NCBI GenBank assembly: GCA_964035545.1
Contig: OZ037766.1
Span: forward strand, 16,438,222 to 16,502,221
Reading direction: 5' to 3'
Source: Bugula neritina
Lineage: Eukaryota > Bryozoa > Gymnolaemata > Cheilostomatida > Bugulidae
DNA length: 64,000 bases
Positions 1 to 12,497 of this stretch are shown here, piece by piece. Position numbers and translations under genes: made by a program. The notes beneath the pieces are model-generated. The model had not been told where the DNA came from and ran no database searches. It saw only the letters and a list, made by a program, of their open reading frames with translations. Position 1 is the stretch's first letter. Each line of letters starts with the position of its first letter.

Positions 1-1141
1 GCTTTTAACCAGGCATACTTATAATGTGAATTAATTCAAGCCAGAGTTCTGAGGCATCTCTGGGGGTTATGAGCCTTGAAAGTATAAAACTGAACACAGC
101 TATAGAGATAGTTGAGTTCAATTAACTTGCGAACAAAGCCTGAATATAGATTGCTGATTTGTAACAAATGTGAACATGTTGAAAGAGAATGGGTATACCA
201 AACATTTCTTTCACTGATCTAGTGCTATTAATAATGACACAGCATATTGTTTTATACACACATTACAATGTATTTCAACTCAAATAACATTTTTGACATT
301 TGTAAAAATTATAAAAAATTAAAATTTACCTAATTTTGACCAGAATAATAATTGACAAAGCTCCATTAAAATAAAAACCCCATATAAAATTTCCTATTTT
401 ATACTGGCAACAGATACTATAAATGATATGCATTGGGCAATATAAGGAAATGAAGACACCAACAGTGTGACAATACAGGATGAAAACACCAACACTCAGT
501 TAACGAAAGATCCACCAAGAAATCTCAACAGATAAGAATATACACAGCCTGTAACCATCCAATTATAATGTGCATTAAGAGTACATACTGAACATAAAAT
601 GTATACAATAAACTTCACAAAATATAAAATTTTATATTTACATATTCCAAGTGTGTGTGGGGTTATAGTCACTGCAGTGTGCATACCGTTGTGCAATAGT
701 AAGAGTGTGTAAGTCATATAGTGTATATCGTGCAGTTTTGGACCAGTCATGAAATAAAATGCAAATACAAACAAATAATTACAATTAATCAAATGTTTAA
801 AACTATTCCAGCTGTTCCCAAATCAATCGTTGCCACCAACCAACGGCAATACCAATACTAATCACACTGAACATGAATGGAGTTTTCTGTTAAAAATTAG
901 TGCAGCACTGCCTTCTTTTGAAATCAAAATAAAATTCACAACCACCTCCCACAACCCCTTGCCCAGCATACACAAAGGTACAGAGCATGCATAGGTCACT
1001 ACACAACACGAGTATAAGTAGCTGTAAACTGCAAGTGTAAGTTACTGTATGGTGTAAGTCTTAGTCACAGTATAATATAAGTGAATTGCCTACGTAGAGT
1101 AAGAGTTAATATCTGTACACATTGCCGAATCTCCGCTCAGC
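1..1141 (-). other. 3' flank / probable 3' UTR of the MBOAT-like gene
   Basis: This stretch lies downstream of the minus-strand stop codon of the acyltransferase gene (TAA at 1144-1142). It is AT-rich and I see no coding exon, RNA gene or mobile-element boundary in it. Part of it is probably 3' UTR. I could not place a confident minus-strand polyadenylation signal. Confidence 0.4.
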
Positions 1142-4100
1142 TTACGATGCTTTGTCTCTGCTGGAGGGCCTCTTGGGAAGGAAGACGACTGCTGCTAAAG
1201 CAAGGATATGCATCCAGCAGTACTGAGACCTGGAAACATACAAAGAGATGTAAGCTAACAGAACAAAACAGTTGCTTCTAACAGCATGATGGCAAGTATT
1301 AACTCATATATTAGCTGTCAAACATCTACTGCATGTTTCTCTCTATAACCTTTAGCTTCAGCAGCATAGTACAGAACTGCAGTATGCTTCAATATAATAC
1401 ATTATATATTGAAAACAAAAGTCATATATTACCAGCTATATCTTAGGGCGCTTTCGGATTCCCTACGCGTAGGGGTAACTGTAGGCCCTACGCGATGCCC
1501 ATTCGGTAACCATCACGCGTAGGGCGCAATTATTCGAGCAATTACAGTAATTTTACTCTGACATTGCGTCATTTTTGTAATCGAGTGTAAGCGATAGAAT
1601 AGGTAGTTACCCCTACGCGTACCCGGGGCACTCGTGGTTACCGAATGCGTCGATTACAATATTAGCCTTAGCAACCAACAGTATCTACTAAGATTCTCAA
1701 GCTACATTAGCGATGCCATAAATGTTTTGTAATTTTGCTGTGTATACTAGTAACGCCTGCTGCAGACGAATTCGTCTGCACAATATTTTCCCGTACAGAG
1801 CAACGACTAATCCTTCACGCATTCATTCAACTCAAAACTATGGAGTCTTCAAGCAACTGTAAGTAGCAATAACTTACCATGGTGTAAACTTACCCACGAA
1901 TATTAACGTCTATTGTCATTATGTATGTTATATTAATTTACAAGTTGATTTATAATAAAACATTACCACAAATTAAAAGTGAAGATTACTTATAACTTTT
2001 TAAGATAATGGAGAAGAAGCAACGTAAGTATATTATTGACCATGTTTGTGTTATGAGTTTTTATTTCAAATTTAATGTTTTGAAGAAAATTTTTCGTTAC
2101 TATATTTCATATAGCATAAATTATATCAAATATAGCATAGATACATGTATCCTGTAATAAGTGTTGGTCAAGGACTACTAGTACTATCGCTACTATGAGT
2201 ACTACGGTGTCCGTGTTCAGAAATGAAGAGAAGGCAAATCTATACTCAAGTTTCCCAACATTTTTAAGCTCCAACACTGAAGAAACAGACCAGCTGAAGC
2301 AGTTGCTTCCAATAATATTGGAATCGCTTGAAAGTAGCAGCAGCAGCTCTTCATCTGAGGATGATGACACCATGCCAAACATACCAAGGCACCTCCCCAA
2401 GAGCAGACGATATTTTGATATGATAAGAGATATGGATAATGAAGAGTTCTTTACTCATTTTAGAATGGGAAGGGGTTAGTGTGTTTCAAATTTCAGTCTG
2501 TAGCACTACATCACTTGATAACATTACTCATGCTAGCAATAATAACACTACACAATAATCAAAACAGCATGGTATGATCACTAAATGTAAGTTGCATAAA
2601 AAATATGATGTGCATAGATGTTAATGCTGAAATGTGGTTAACTTTGCAGATGCATTCAACTATGTTGTGCAAATGATGACAGAATCCAGGCTTACTCCGC
2701 ACAGCCACGGTCTAACCAGCCAACAAAAGTGCCTGGTAGCTTTATGGTATTTAGGCAGTGACAGTAGCTTTAGGTAAATCTACTAAGTTAAACATATTCT
2801 TATAGCTTACAAATTAGAATATCTATTCAAATACAATAATTTAAATGATAATAAAACTCAGGTTACAATATTTATAGGACGACATCGCAAAAATTTGGCT
2901 TGTCAATGAGCACTGCACACAGTAGTTTAGAAGAGCTAGTTGGTGCAGTCTTGAAGAATCTTTCTAAAATCATAAAAATGCCAGAAAGTGTAGAAGAATT
3001 AAGAGAAAGCACTCAGCTCTTCTACAAATACAAGTTCCCAAATGTGGTGGGCGCCATAGATGGCACCATGATAGAAGTGCATCCACCGCAAAGAGAAAAA
3101 TTGGACTTCTTTACTAGAAAATATAATACTAGCGTCAATTTGACAGCATTGTGTAATGGCAACAAAAAATTTTTATATATAAATGTTGGGCAGTCGGCAA
3201 GATGCCATGACAGCCATATTTTTCAGAGATCCAAGCTAGCTTCAAAGCCATTGAACAGGCAATATCACATCATAGGCGATGCAGCATACGGGCTGAGTGA
3301 GAACATGATGGTGCCATACGTAAAGCCAGAGGGTTCACCGATTAAGGAGATCTACAACAAAACGCATTCATCGACAAGAATGGTGATCGAAAGAAGCTTT
3401 GGAGATCTAAAGAACCGTTGGCTTAGACTTTCTAATCTGAAAACTAGCATCGAATTGGCAAATAAAATAATAGCAGTCTGCTGCTGTCTTCATAACATTT
3501 GTATTGAGTATGGAGACATAAAAGCTGTTCAGCCTACATTGGCTGAGGACAGTTACCGTATTTTGGACTTTGCAAATGCTGCAGAAAAAAGAGATGTGAT
3601 CGCAAATTATATTTTTAGCAATTAATATTATGTTAAACTTTTGATGTTAAATTTCATTCATTTTCAGTTTTGTTTTAATAAATTGTCTGCAACTTCAAAC
3701 AAATTAAATTTTTTTTCTAAACAATATTACCCAGTCTTGTATGCAGTATTGAACCAGATTAAATTATTAATCCTATAACTACATGACTAACACAAGGCAA
3801 TGATGGAATTTTGTTACAGTTACCAAGAACTACAGGATGTTGAAGATATGTCTTGGAGATTATGTGAAAGTTCATCTGAAAGTCAATGCAGAGGTAGGAA
3901 ATAAAACTTACCTTGTTTGCATTACACGAAGTCTAAACAGGAGCTATGAAATGCTTCACTTAATTCCATCTTCATATCTTTTTCAGTGAGTACTAAAGAA
4001 AAGCCAGGGGAAGACCCAAGTGAGGTAAGCAAAATTGTTATCACAAACAGCATTGTGCATCTCAGTTACAAGTTGTTACGAACAAAATACAGTTGAAAAA

Positions 4101-7100
4101 ATTCCAATTTTCACAGTTCACCGTTGAAGACACCAACAAGCTGCTGTGGTGGTGGCAGCACTCTGGCAAACAGCAAATGACACTGGCCAAAAATAATGTT
4201 GAGAAGTCAAAAGTTTTCAAGAATATGGCTGCTCACTTAGAAGAAAAGTATAACTCTAGAACTTATTCGATTACACGTCTACATATTCTTCAAAGATTAA
4301 CTCTGAAACTATAACTAATATGGTTTAAAATTTTAGATTTACTCCGACTGCAGTCAAAAACCGATTTAATTATATCAAAAGGAAGTACAAACAGTCCTTA
4401 ACTCACAACCAAAAGTCAGGCAATAGCCCAGTAAGAACATATTCCAATAATTTCCAAAAATACAATCTTTTATCAACTCAAATGAAGATTATTACATTTA
4501 CATATACCTCTAATTTTACCCTCTTTCCAGAGCAGTTTCCAATATGCTTCTCAGTGTGAAGAAGCTTTCTACAAAGACCGAGATGTAAATCCGATTGGGG
4601 TCATCGATTCTGAAGACGTAGAAACAAGGACACAAGAGAAAAGATCAAGACGTAGGCTCTCTAAGTACCAAGAGGAAAAGCTAAAAATAAAAAGAGAAGC
4701 TTTGCAATCAAAAATAAAATATAGAGAGCGCATTTCAAAAGCTTTAGAGCAGCTTGCACATAAACTTTAAACTTCAACTTATTACTACTTTCATAAAGTT
4801 CAACGCGTAATTATTTTTTTTATATTTATAGTTAATGTTGTACAGTTTAGTGTTTACAGTTTCAAGTTTGAGTTGAATTCGATATCATTATGATTGTGGT
4901 TATCGTATAAAATTATAAAAAAAATGTATTTAATTTCTATTATTAAACTAAGCGTAATAATACTGAGTATTATTACGCTTAGTTTTACTCTTAGTATTAC
5001 TATCACTATTACAAATTACAATTTTCAACTGTCACTCTTATATAAAATATAATATAAATATTATATTTAATATCAATATGAATATGACTATCAATATAAT
5101 TATAAAACTAAAATTCAATAACTAAAGGATTATGCTGCTGAATGTTAAATTGAAACTGGAACTAAGAGTGAAACTACTTATATCTGCAACTTTCATGTCA
5201 AACTCATTATTAAAATTAAAATTAGTTATAATACATGTAATTGTCATGCACAAATAGTAAAATTTCACGTTGTTGAAAAGTCCTGGAAAGAGATGAACTC
5301 ACTTAGTGTTAAACTTCCATCACGTGTTGTGAGAAATGCGTATACTTGCGTCAGTACTGCAGGGTGAAGGTTGTGTGAGATTTCAATACCGTACTCGATG
5401 GGTGTTACGGGTACCCCTACGCGATGCATTCGGTAGCCATCGCGTACCCCATCAAAAAATAAGCTCATCGAGGGGTACTCGACGGAGGAAAAGTGAGCAA
5501 ATTCATCGATGAGCCCAGTAGGCTACGCGTAGGGAATCCGAAAGCGCCCTTATACGCTTATATAGTGGCATCAACAGAAAGCCCAAACTATTATTTACAT
5601 CATAAACAGATTTTACTTACATGTATACTGCAACTGTAGGTTTAAATTCATAGATCAACATGGGTACAACCATATAGGCACAGCAACATCTTGTCCCAAC
5701 AAATGTAATAGCATCATAAATCAGTATGCTTATTTTTGATGCTTGAAAATATGGGCGTATAAACCGTCTAATCTACAGCATTAAAGAGAAATTTATAACA
5801 TATTATTTCGTAATTACTTCAGCCAATACTGTCTCTTCGTTGTTATAATTACTAAACTATATTCATACACTTTATCCACAATATACCAGATTACATAAAA
5901 CCAAAATGGCAACCAGTTGTCAATAATGCCATCTTGCACAACAAAGCTTTTGTATTTATGTTATATAATTAGACCAACAACTCCCATGTATATTACAAGA
6001 GACAACTACGTTGAAAGGCATCTTAAAAATAGAAGGCAAAGTTCAAAGATATAATAAAGCATTTAACTATATAGGGTGACTACATAAAATAACTAAAAAC
6101 ATGTTGAAAATCCTTCAAGAAACTGTGTCATGTTTCAACATCAAAACAGTAATGTGTAGTAATTTTAACATTAATTAGATTTTAGTAATATATTATTTTC
6201 AACTGTAGATTACTTTTTATCCTCAATACATGAGGCTTTGAAATACAGAGGTGAAAGTAGGAAAATGCATTATATTGGGACTTCTGCAAGAACTCAGTCT
6301 ACATTGTACTCACAGATCTGTTGGCCTCGATGAACAGAGCACCTGTGAAGAATGCCAGATAGTAACCAGGGTAGAAGCCATGCCAGAAAGCACTGACTGT
6401 AAAGACCGCTAGAGTGTTGAACTTATACGCCCTCTCATACACAGTTCTACGTAACCAGGCTAGTGTGCTGATATTCCAACTGTCCATACATATCTTCATA
6501 CTCGTACATGTCTGCATAATGATGTAACAGAACTTGATCAAGTTGATGTACCATAAATACTAATTCTTATCAGCCAATATAAAGCCACTATACAACATAG
6601 TGACAACCTTCTCCAGTTTGGTGAGTGGCATGATGACTATACTAGCTTGGACAATTGCAAATAACCACTTGTATTTAAAGTTAGTTACTAAACATGCTGT
6701 TGATCTGCAAAAATCTTTCACCAAACCAGCAGCCTACTTCTTGAAAATTTTCTAATTCAATTTTCTTTCCAATCACAATGAAAAATCGGTCAATGCGTCT
6801 TTAAGAAGGTAATCTTGAAATTCCTTAGGCATAAGCTTAACACCCAATGAAAACTGGGTGTTTGTAAATCTTCAAAATGCTAAAAACAATTAGGATCCCA
6901 ATGACTATCATGAGAGTTGAGCATATCACCTAATAGTAGCATTTCATTAGCAAAACCACGTTTTCTTTTCTATTAATTAAAAAATGAGTCATTCTAGTAT
7001 TTACAAGAGACCACTGTAAAGTATTCACCAACCTCTACTCCTAGTATGTTTGCATTCTTTATTATGCTCCAGTCCTCTGTACCATCTTCCAGAAGTCCAT

Positions 7101-10100
7101 TAAAACCTAACCCAGCTATTATATTGGTTAACTCGGCTAAAAACAACAGAAATCTGTTAGAACACTAATATTTACAACAAAAATTCATTTGTTGAAATAG
7201 TAAACTAAACTATTCAGTTGTGGAAGACCTTACAGTTTTTCACAACTGATAAAAACAAGCAAGTGAGAAAACAAAACTGCATTCTAATGTACTTCAAAAT
7301 GAATGTCACAGGTTCAACACCAAAAGTTAGCAATAGTTTTAAATTATAATAACTGAGGGAATTGAAAATAGAAACTTATAGTTGAATTTTAAACTGAAAT
7401 AAAAACCATAGAAGTAACGGAGAATAATATTCTTACCCAGACACCAGGCAAAGTAATACCTGGCTCTAACCAGTGTAATGGCAAATACCATGTACCCTAC
7501 TTTATACAGGAAACTGGCATTCAGATAGGACTCTCCTAAAACATATAAAACAAAGAACATGCAGTATAATAGAGCAACATACAACATATTCAATACATCA
7601 ATGAGGAGTTACTCACACGTGTCTAATATAAAACTGTATGAAAACTATCACTTGGTTGCTAGTAATTGAGACAATTTGGGAGTTATCAGCACGTTCAGCA
7701 TACAAACGAGTGCACAGTGGACACAAATTATAGCAACAGTGACATACCTCGAAAGTTTGGAGGGTATTGGGGGCTCAATATCAAAAAAATATACACACAC
7801 ACCCCACATATTACTGTGTTTTTCAGTGCTCTGGTCTACAAATACACATAGCAGTAATTTACTGTAACATTAAAATATCATAAAGCAGACATGTTCCCCA
7901 TGGCAGGATAATAGATGCAGAAATGTCATGAGAAAATATAACTTGCTTAGAATAACTTAAATGACACTCCCAAACAAAATACAAATGAAACATGAAACTA
8001 CAATATGCTTGTAAAACTACCTATTTACCAGTAACATGGTATGTACAAACATGTAATATAGCTTACAAGTTTAAATTAATCTTGAAAAGCATTTAATTTT
8101 AAAATTTAGACTGTTGAGGTATTAATAATGTCTACAAATAACAATAATACCTCAACATGCAGTATTGTTTCAGGTAGAGCAGACATAGCATCATTCAGCA
8201 TGCAGACACAGGAGTAACAACGTTTAATGTAAAACAGACTTCAATAATGAAGATATGCCAGGTTTTGTATGTGGGCAGTACATTTAGACACACCTAATAT
8301 GTTGATTATTGTAACAATAATACTATTGAAAAATGCTGGTCGAAGCTCTGATTAGTAACAAATGAAAAGAAATAGCAGTATAGCTTCCCATCACCAGCGA
8401 AGTAAGAACTAAGTACTACTTGGGTGAAAATAAGTAGATTTACTTACCACAAATTCTGGGGAGTCATACTCCCCTGTTTCCTATATTAACATTATAGACT
8501 GCACATTTTCGGCCAATCAAAAAACATTGTACTGCCGTAATATAATTAAAACTACATGTATATACTCAATTCAGTTCAATTCAAGTGGTAAAGAGCAGCA
8601 GATTAAAAGTTTGTCTAAAAATAACATCTTCTAGCTTTATGTCCATAGTTCAAAGACCTCAACAAACACAAACACACTGAATAAGGCATAATTGATTCAA
8701 AGGTCATATAACAAGGTTAAGTAATACTATTAAAAGGTCATGATTGTACTTGTATTTCATTAAAACCTATATTTTACTAAATGTATTCTTTATACTTCAC
8801 TATGCTAAATGCTGTTCATTTAGTGCTCAAACTTCTTAAAAATATCGTGGTTAAACATTTCTAGAAAAGTCAATGAAAAAAGCTATAATTTGTCAACTGA
8901 GACAGACTGCAACTTTAGTCACAGTTTGAAATCTTTAAAATAACACTTTCCCAAACTACACAGGATACATGCAACCTCCTAGTTACAGAGGAAGACAATA
9001 AAGTGCAAACACATACTTTATATTTAGCTTTTCCCAGTCCAATGTTCTTTCCAGTGATGAAGTCATAGTAATCTTTATAAAAGATACACGGTCCAATCAT
9101 TACGTTGTGAAATGACAGCACGTAACTCAGTAGTTCAATCAACGATGGATTTCTCCTGCAACCCAAAGTATAGTTTAAAACCCTACTACAGGTATGTTTA
9201 TGTATTAGCATATTTATAACCATTAACATGGGCCCTTTTAACCTTGAGTAAACTATGTTTGCAAAAACAGAGCAAATCCAATACATAAATACTGATAAGA
9301 ACATTGAATGGAATATTCTCTTAATATTTTTAAAGCAACAACTAGTAGGCATGTTCAGCTATCACTCAACTTGGAGAATAGTTAGGAATACATAAGGAGA
9401 TAGTAAGTTTAGCTGTGAATCTTACTTCAAAGCATATTTAAGTTGAGAGGGGTTAAGGTCCTCCTCTTTCTTTACCATACCATCGTGAAGAGAAAATGCC
9501 AAATCGCTAAGTTTCTGGGTAGTTATCATCAAAGGCCTGCAAAATGATAGCATATTCAATGAACTGATAGTAAATGGATTTATCTTATCTATAACTAATT
9601 TTAGATGCTCCAACTAGTAAATATGGTATTGCTGATGAGACTATAGGGTAAGGCATTAGGGTATAGCTAAATGACAAGACATTTACTTATTTCTTCTTCA
9701 GTAACTCGGTATACCAACAATTCATAGTAGAAAGTTTAAATCCATGCTATACAAATCTGCATTATATTTTATATTAATGATAAAAAGTAGGGTTCAAATG
9801 CTGAGAGAAAAATTGTTTGTAGTTGAGTATAAACTGTGTGGTGTCAGCTATCTAGCTATCCAGAAGTAAAGAATTCTCTAACAAACCCAAACATAAATGA
9901 GTCGCACAGGCTGTAATTGTAATTCTAAAAAACAAATCTTTAATAAAATTATAATAGAATATATTATAGATGATTGGATACATTGTAAAGCACTGAACAT
10001 AGAGTTTTCTATTACATTGTTGCAGTCACATTGTCACAGTTGTAAATTCTATCATCACACATAAACTTTGTACCATGAAAAAATGTTATCAAGACTTGCT

Positions 10101-12497
10101 ACCAAAATACTACACAAAAAGTAAATCATCCCCCCAATGCTGGTGACCCAGAGATGACCTCATTTGACAAGATAAAAGTTGGCAATTAAGAATTAGTACC
10201 ACTATAATACTAAATCACATAACCAGCTGCACAGGCAAAATAAAGATGACTAACCCAACATTGCAGAACTGTCACACAGAGTATTATATAACAGAGTAAC
10301 AGCTGCTGGCTGTATATAACATAATGTACCATATGAACACATCACCTCTCATCACTGAGAGAGTGAGAAGGGAAAGTTGCACAGCAATATACATACTGCT
10401 AGAGTTATATAACAACAGAACATGATTTACATAGTACATACCCAGTGATATCCAGTGTATAGCCACCATAGTCGTATACCATTCTATATATATGTAGAAC
10501 TGACAAGTAACCAAGGGAGATGATAAAACATACTACATGCACTTGGGAAGGTAGAATGTGCATAGCCGTGTAGCAGAGTATTGCTTGTAGGAACACATGG
10601 ATTGCCTGACTACAATATATAGCAGTCGTTACCTCAGTGAGAACTATACTGTCACAACTGCATTCCTTAAATATTAAATGCTAAAGAAGATGTGTAATAT
10701 ATTGAGTAACTCTGTATTTGGCCACATTATATTCTGTTTCGGCATGATAAATGTAAATAAATATATGAATATTTTGGTACCGCATAAAGATGATTAATAC
10801 TTAGTGTATTGCAGCACTGAAAATAACTTCAACGTATGAATTATAACAAAAATAGGTATATTATCTAATATAGAGTGTTCAATAACAGATAAGCATTGGA
10901 GCAAGATCAACTATAATGTTATTTTATTAAATGTATTGTTAAAAAGTTTTACTATTAATAGTTTCATATGCTTTTTGTATTGAGTGTAAAAAGATGTGAT
11001 AACGCATATTTAAAATGTGTTTTTATACTGTTGCAGTGTCAACATTGTACCAAACATCTTACTCCATAACTGTATAGCAACATCTAAACCTTACAGAATG
11101 CTGTGTATAATGCAGAAGCATAGAGTCATAATAATGTTATACATTCTAAATACTTCTACCATCGTCTATAACTATATGCCTAGTGGCATTGACACTTTGA
11201 TGTTGTGAACTTTAAAGCCAACTGTTAGGGTGATTTAGGATGGATAAAGTTCAATAAGTCTTATGATCAGTAGTTGTACTACACATAAGAATGCTAGCTT
11301 GACCAGGACTCAACAGTACATTGAACTTTATTCTAATTTCATAGTCAATACACAGTATACTAGTTTCAGAGTAGTATGCTATGTGCTATATTAGCATAAT
11401 GAATAACAAACAGAAGTTTATAATGTTGTAGCCTAATAAACCTACCTGCCGAAACAGAAGCTGAGAAGTATGAAGCCCATCATGATTTCAAATATATGCC
11501 TTACCATTGGAGAAACTTTTGCAGGATGTAATAATGATCGGAAAGGAATAGCTATGAGTATAGCTGCGAGTTGACAAGCTATAAAGTTTGTCTGAAATAA
11601 AGACAATAGTTTACGATCAACATACGGATGTCTGTCAAAACTGAGACAAAACATGCTAATAATCTAGAAAAATAGTAAATGACATTATAACCAGCCTTTT
11701 AATACAGCAGCTGGTTGATAGGTGGCCATAAGAGATCTAAAATTTACACAATAAAAATCATTATGCTTATTTTAATAATTTTGATTATCCATAAATAACA
11801 AATATATTAGATTAGCCCATTTATTTTTTCTAATAAAGTAAATTATAAAAAGTGGTAATAAAATATCTAAAATTTTATTTTCACATAACAAGCATTAGAT
11901 AGATATATGATAGGACTCCCAATAAAACTCGTGATACAGAAGGCTATCTATATTATTAGATATAACTATCATGAGAAATCTCATTTGGTGAATATTCTAA
12001 TTCAGTCGTTTACATAATATGCAGCATTAAATAGAGAAGAAGTGAAGGTTGCAAATTTTCTAATTTATAATTGATACAAAATTAGCAAAAAATCTGCTTA
12101 TATAGGGCACAGGTTTTTCATACTAAACATAGGTAGTGAGTAAACTATCTTATTTTTCAATAGAAAGCAAAACATTATATAAAAAAAGATGAAACTATAA
12201 TAAATTGCATAGACTTTTGATCTTCAAACAGTCCATATTCTTTATTCTTATTATAAAAATGCTACCAAATAACGTACAGCCAAATATGAGTAGTAGCTAT
12301 TGATATATAGATTTAAGTGAGCCCTATCAACTTTGCAGCCCTCGTAAGTTATGCTGTGCAGTACTTCAACTAAAGCAGATGAAATGACAGTTGAATTAGT
12401 TAGTACATACCTGATCTATAGAGAGCCCTAGTGCATCTCCAACAGGTTGTAGCAAACGGGATCCATAATAGAAGCCAGTACCAGCTTCTAGACTCAT
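1142..12497 (-). CDS. MBOAT2: MBOAT1/2-type lysophospholipid acyltransferase, 12 exons, complete
   Basis: Membrane-bound O-acyltransferase expected to re-acylate lysophospholipids in the ER membrane (Lands cycle). Coding exons, 5' to 3': 12497-12411, 11591-11446, 10609-10442, 9536-9426, 9155-9017, 8480-8448, 7835-7748, 7535-7437, 7136-7033, 6511-6314, 5772-5621, 1229-1142. All junctions are GT-AG, phases agree throughout, and the sum is 1413 nt (470 aa plus TAA). The protein is hydrophobic with many membrane segments. The family's Asn lies in DSWNIST (about N338) and the catalytic His in SAFWHGFYPGYY (about H369). The N-terminal LQPVGDALGLSIDQ, the ITTQKLSDLAFSLHDGM block and the ARYYFAW block match MBOAT1/2. 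The ATG at 12497 starts just before the conserved N-terminus. The last intron is expanded by a Harbinger transposon. MBOAT1 and MBOAT2 cannot be separated by eye. The shortest exon (33 nt, 8480-8448) is supported by phase and by partial similarity. Confidence 0.93.
1446..1472 (+). repeat. Left terminal inverted repeat of Harbinger element
   Basis: This 27-bp sequence is the exact reverse complement of 5523-5549. It is preceded by the TTA target duplication at 1443-1445. Confidence 0.95.
1473..1660. repeat. Left subterminal repeats of Harbinger element
   Basis: Several copies of CCCTACGCG/CGCGTAGG and of ATTCGGTAAC with its complement GTTACCGAAT occur here (for example 1482-1530 and 1610-1650). 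Related motifs recur near the right end at 5405-5460 (GATGCATTCGGTAGCCAT). Subterminal arrays of this kind are probable transposase or Myb-protein binding sites; that role is inferred. Confidence 0.6.
2195..3625 (+). CDS. Harbinger DDE transposase (HARBI1-like), 3 exons
   Basis: DDE nuclease that would cut and move the Harbinger element; related to domesticated animal HARBI1. Exons 2195-2474, 2650-2773 and 2878-3625 join in frame (GT-AG, phases 1 and 2) to give 383 aa ending in TAA. The N-terminus is acidic and has a serine run. The middle exon carries the conserved TSQQKCLVALWYLGS region, followed by a helix-turn-helix-like TTSQKFGLSMSTAHS. Catalytic candidates are the Asp in VVGAIDGTMIEVH (about D196), the Asp in IIGDAAYGL (about D269) and the Glu in VIERSFGDLKNRW (about E306), followed by CCCLHN. 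AATAAA at 3677-3682 is a likely polyadenylation signal. No frameshift or internal stop is seen, so it may be functional. The first exon's start is the less certain part. Confidence 0.9.
3803..4770 (+). CDS. Harbinger Myb/SANT-like accessory protein, 5 exons
   Basis: Second protein of PIF/Harbinger elements, a trihelix/Myb-like DNA-binding factor that in this superfamily helps bring the transposase to the nucleus and the element ends. Exons: 3803-3893, 3987-4024, 4117-4247 (or 4093-4247, also in frame), 4337-4430, 4531-4770. Phases agree and give 197 aa (205 aa with the longer third exon). The Myb-like part runs from TVEDTNKLLWWWQHSGKQ through KVFKNMAAHLEEK into FTPTAVKNRFNYIKRKYKQ, with Trp residues at helix-like spacing. 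The C-terminus is basic and coiled-coil-like (KYQEEKLKIKREALQSKIKY). The start ATG at 3803 lies 177 nt after the transposase stop on the same strand. I prefer the 4117 acceptor for its better pyrimidine tract. Confidence 0.82.
4945..4985. repeat. Perfect 41-bp palindrome inside the Harbinger element
   Basis: Arms 4945-4964 and 4966-4985 are exact reverse complements around a single base at 4965. It lies 175 bp downstream of the accessory-protein stop. It could fold as a 20-bp hairpin. Its role is unknown. Confidence 0.85.
5523..5549 (-). repeat. Right terminal inverted repeat of Harbinger element
   Basis: Exact inverted copy of 1446-1472, followed by TTA at 5550-5552. Confidence 0.95.

Larger units (their letters stand above)
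1446..5549 (+). mobile_element. PIF/Harbinger DNA transposon, apparently complete
   Basis: The element is bounded by perfect 27-bp terminal inverted repeats (1446-1472 and 5523-5549) that begin GGGCGCTTTCGG. The flanks are TTA on both sides (1443-1445 and 5550-5552), the 3-bp TWA target duplication typical of PIF/Harbinger. It is 4104 bp long and encodes the two expected proteins on the plus strand: a DDE transposase (2195-3625) and a Myb/SANT-like protein (3803-4770). GC-rich subterminal repeats built on CTACGCG and ATTCGGTA motifs lie inside both ends. It sits in the last intron of the MBOAT-like gene, antisense to it. Perfect TIRs, a perfect target duplication and open frames suggest recent insertion. 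Confidence 0.93.

Noticed and set aside
496-792. 98-codon minus-strand frame near the left edge
   Set aside because: AT-rich sequence with no motif, splice support or family resemblance.
4093-4314. Stand-alone 73-codon gene in the Harbinger element
   Set aside because: It is one exon of the Myb-like protein read through into the intron.
7620-7740. Alternative MBOAT exon with a hydrophobic frame ending before a GTGAGT donor
   Set aside because: Its phase does not fit the exon at 7535, and 7835-7748 fits both phase and family sequence.
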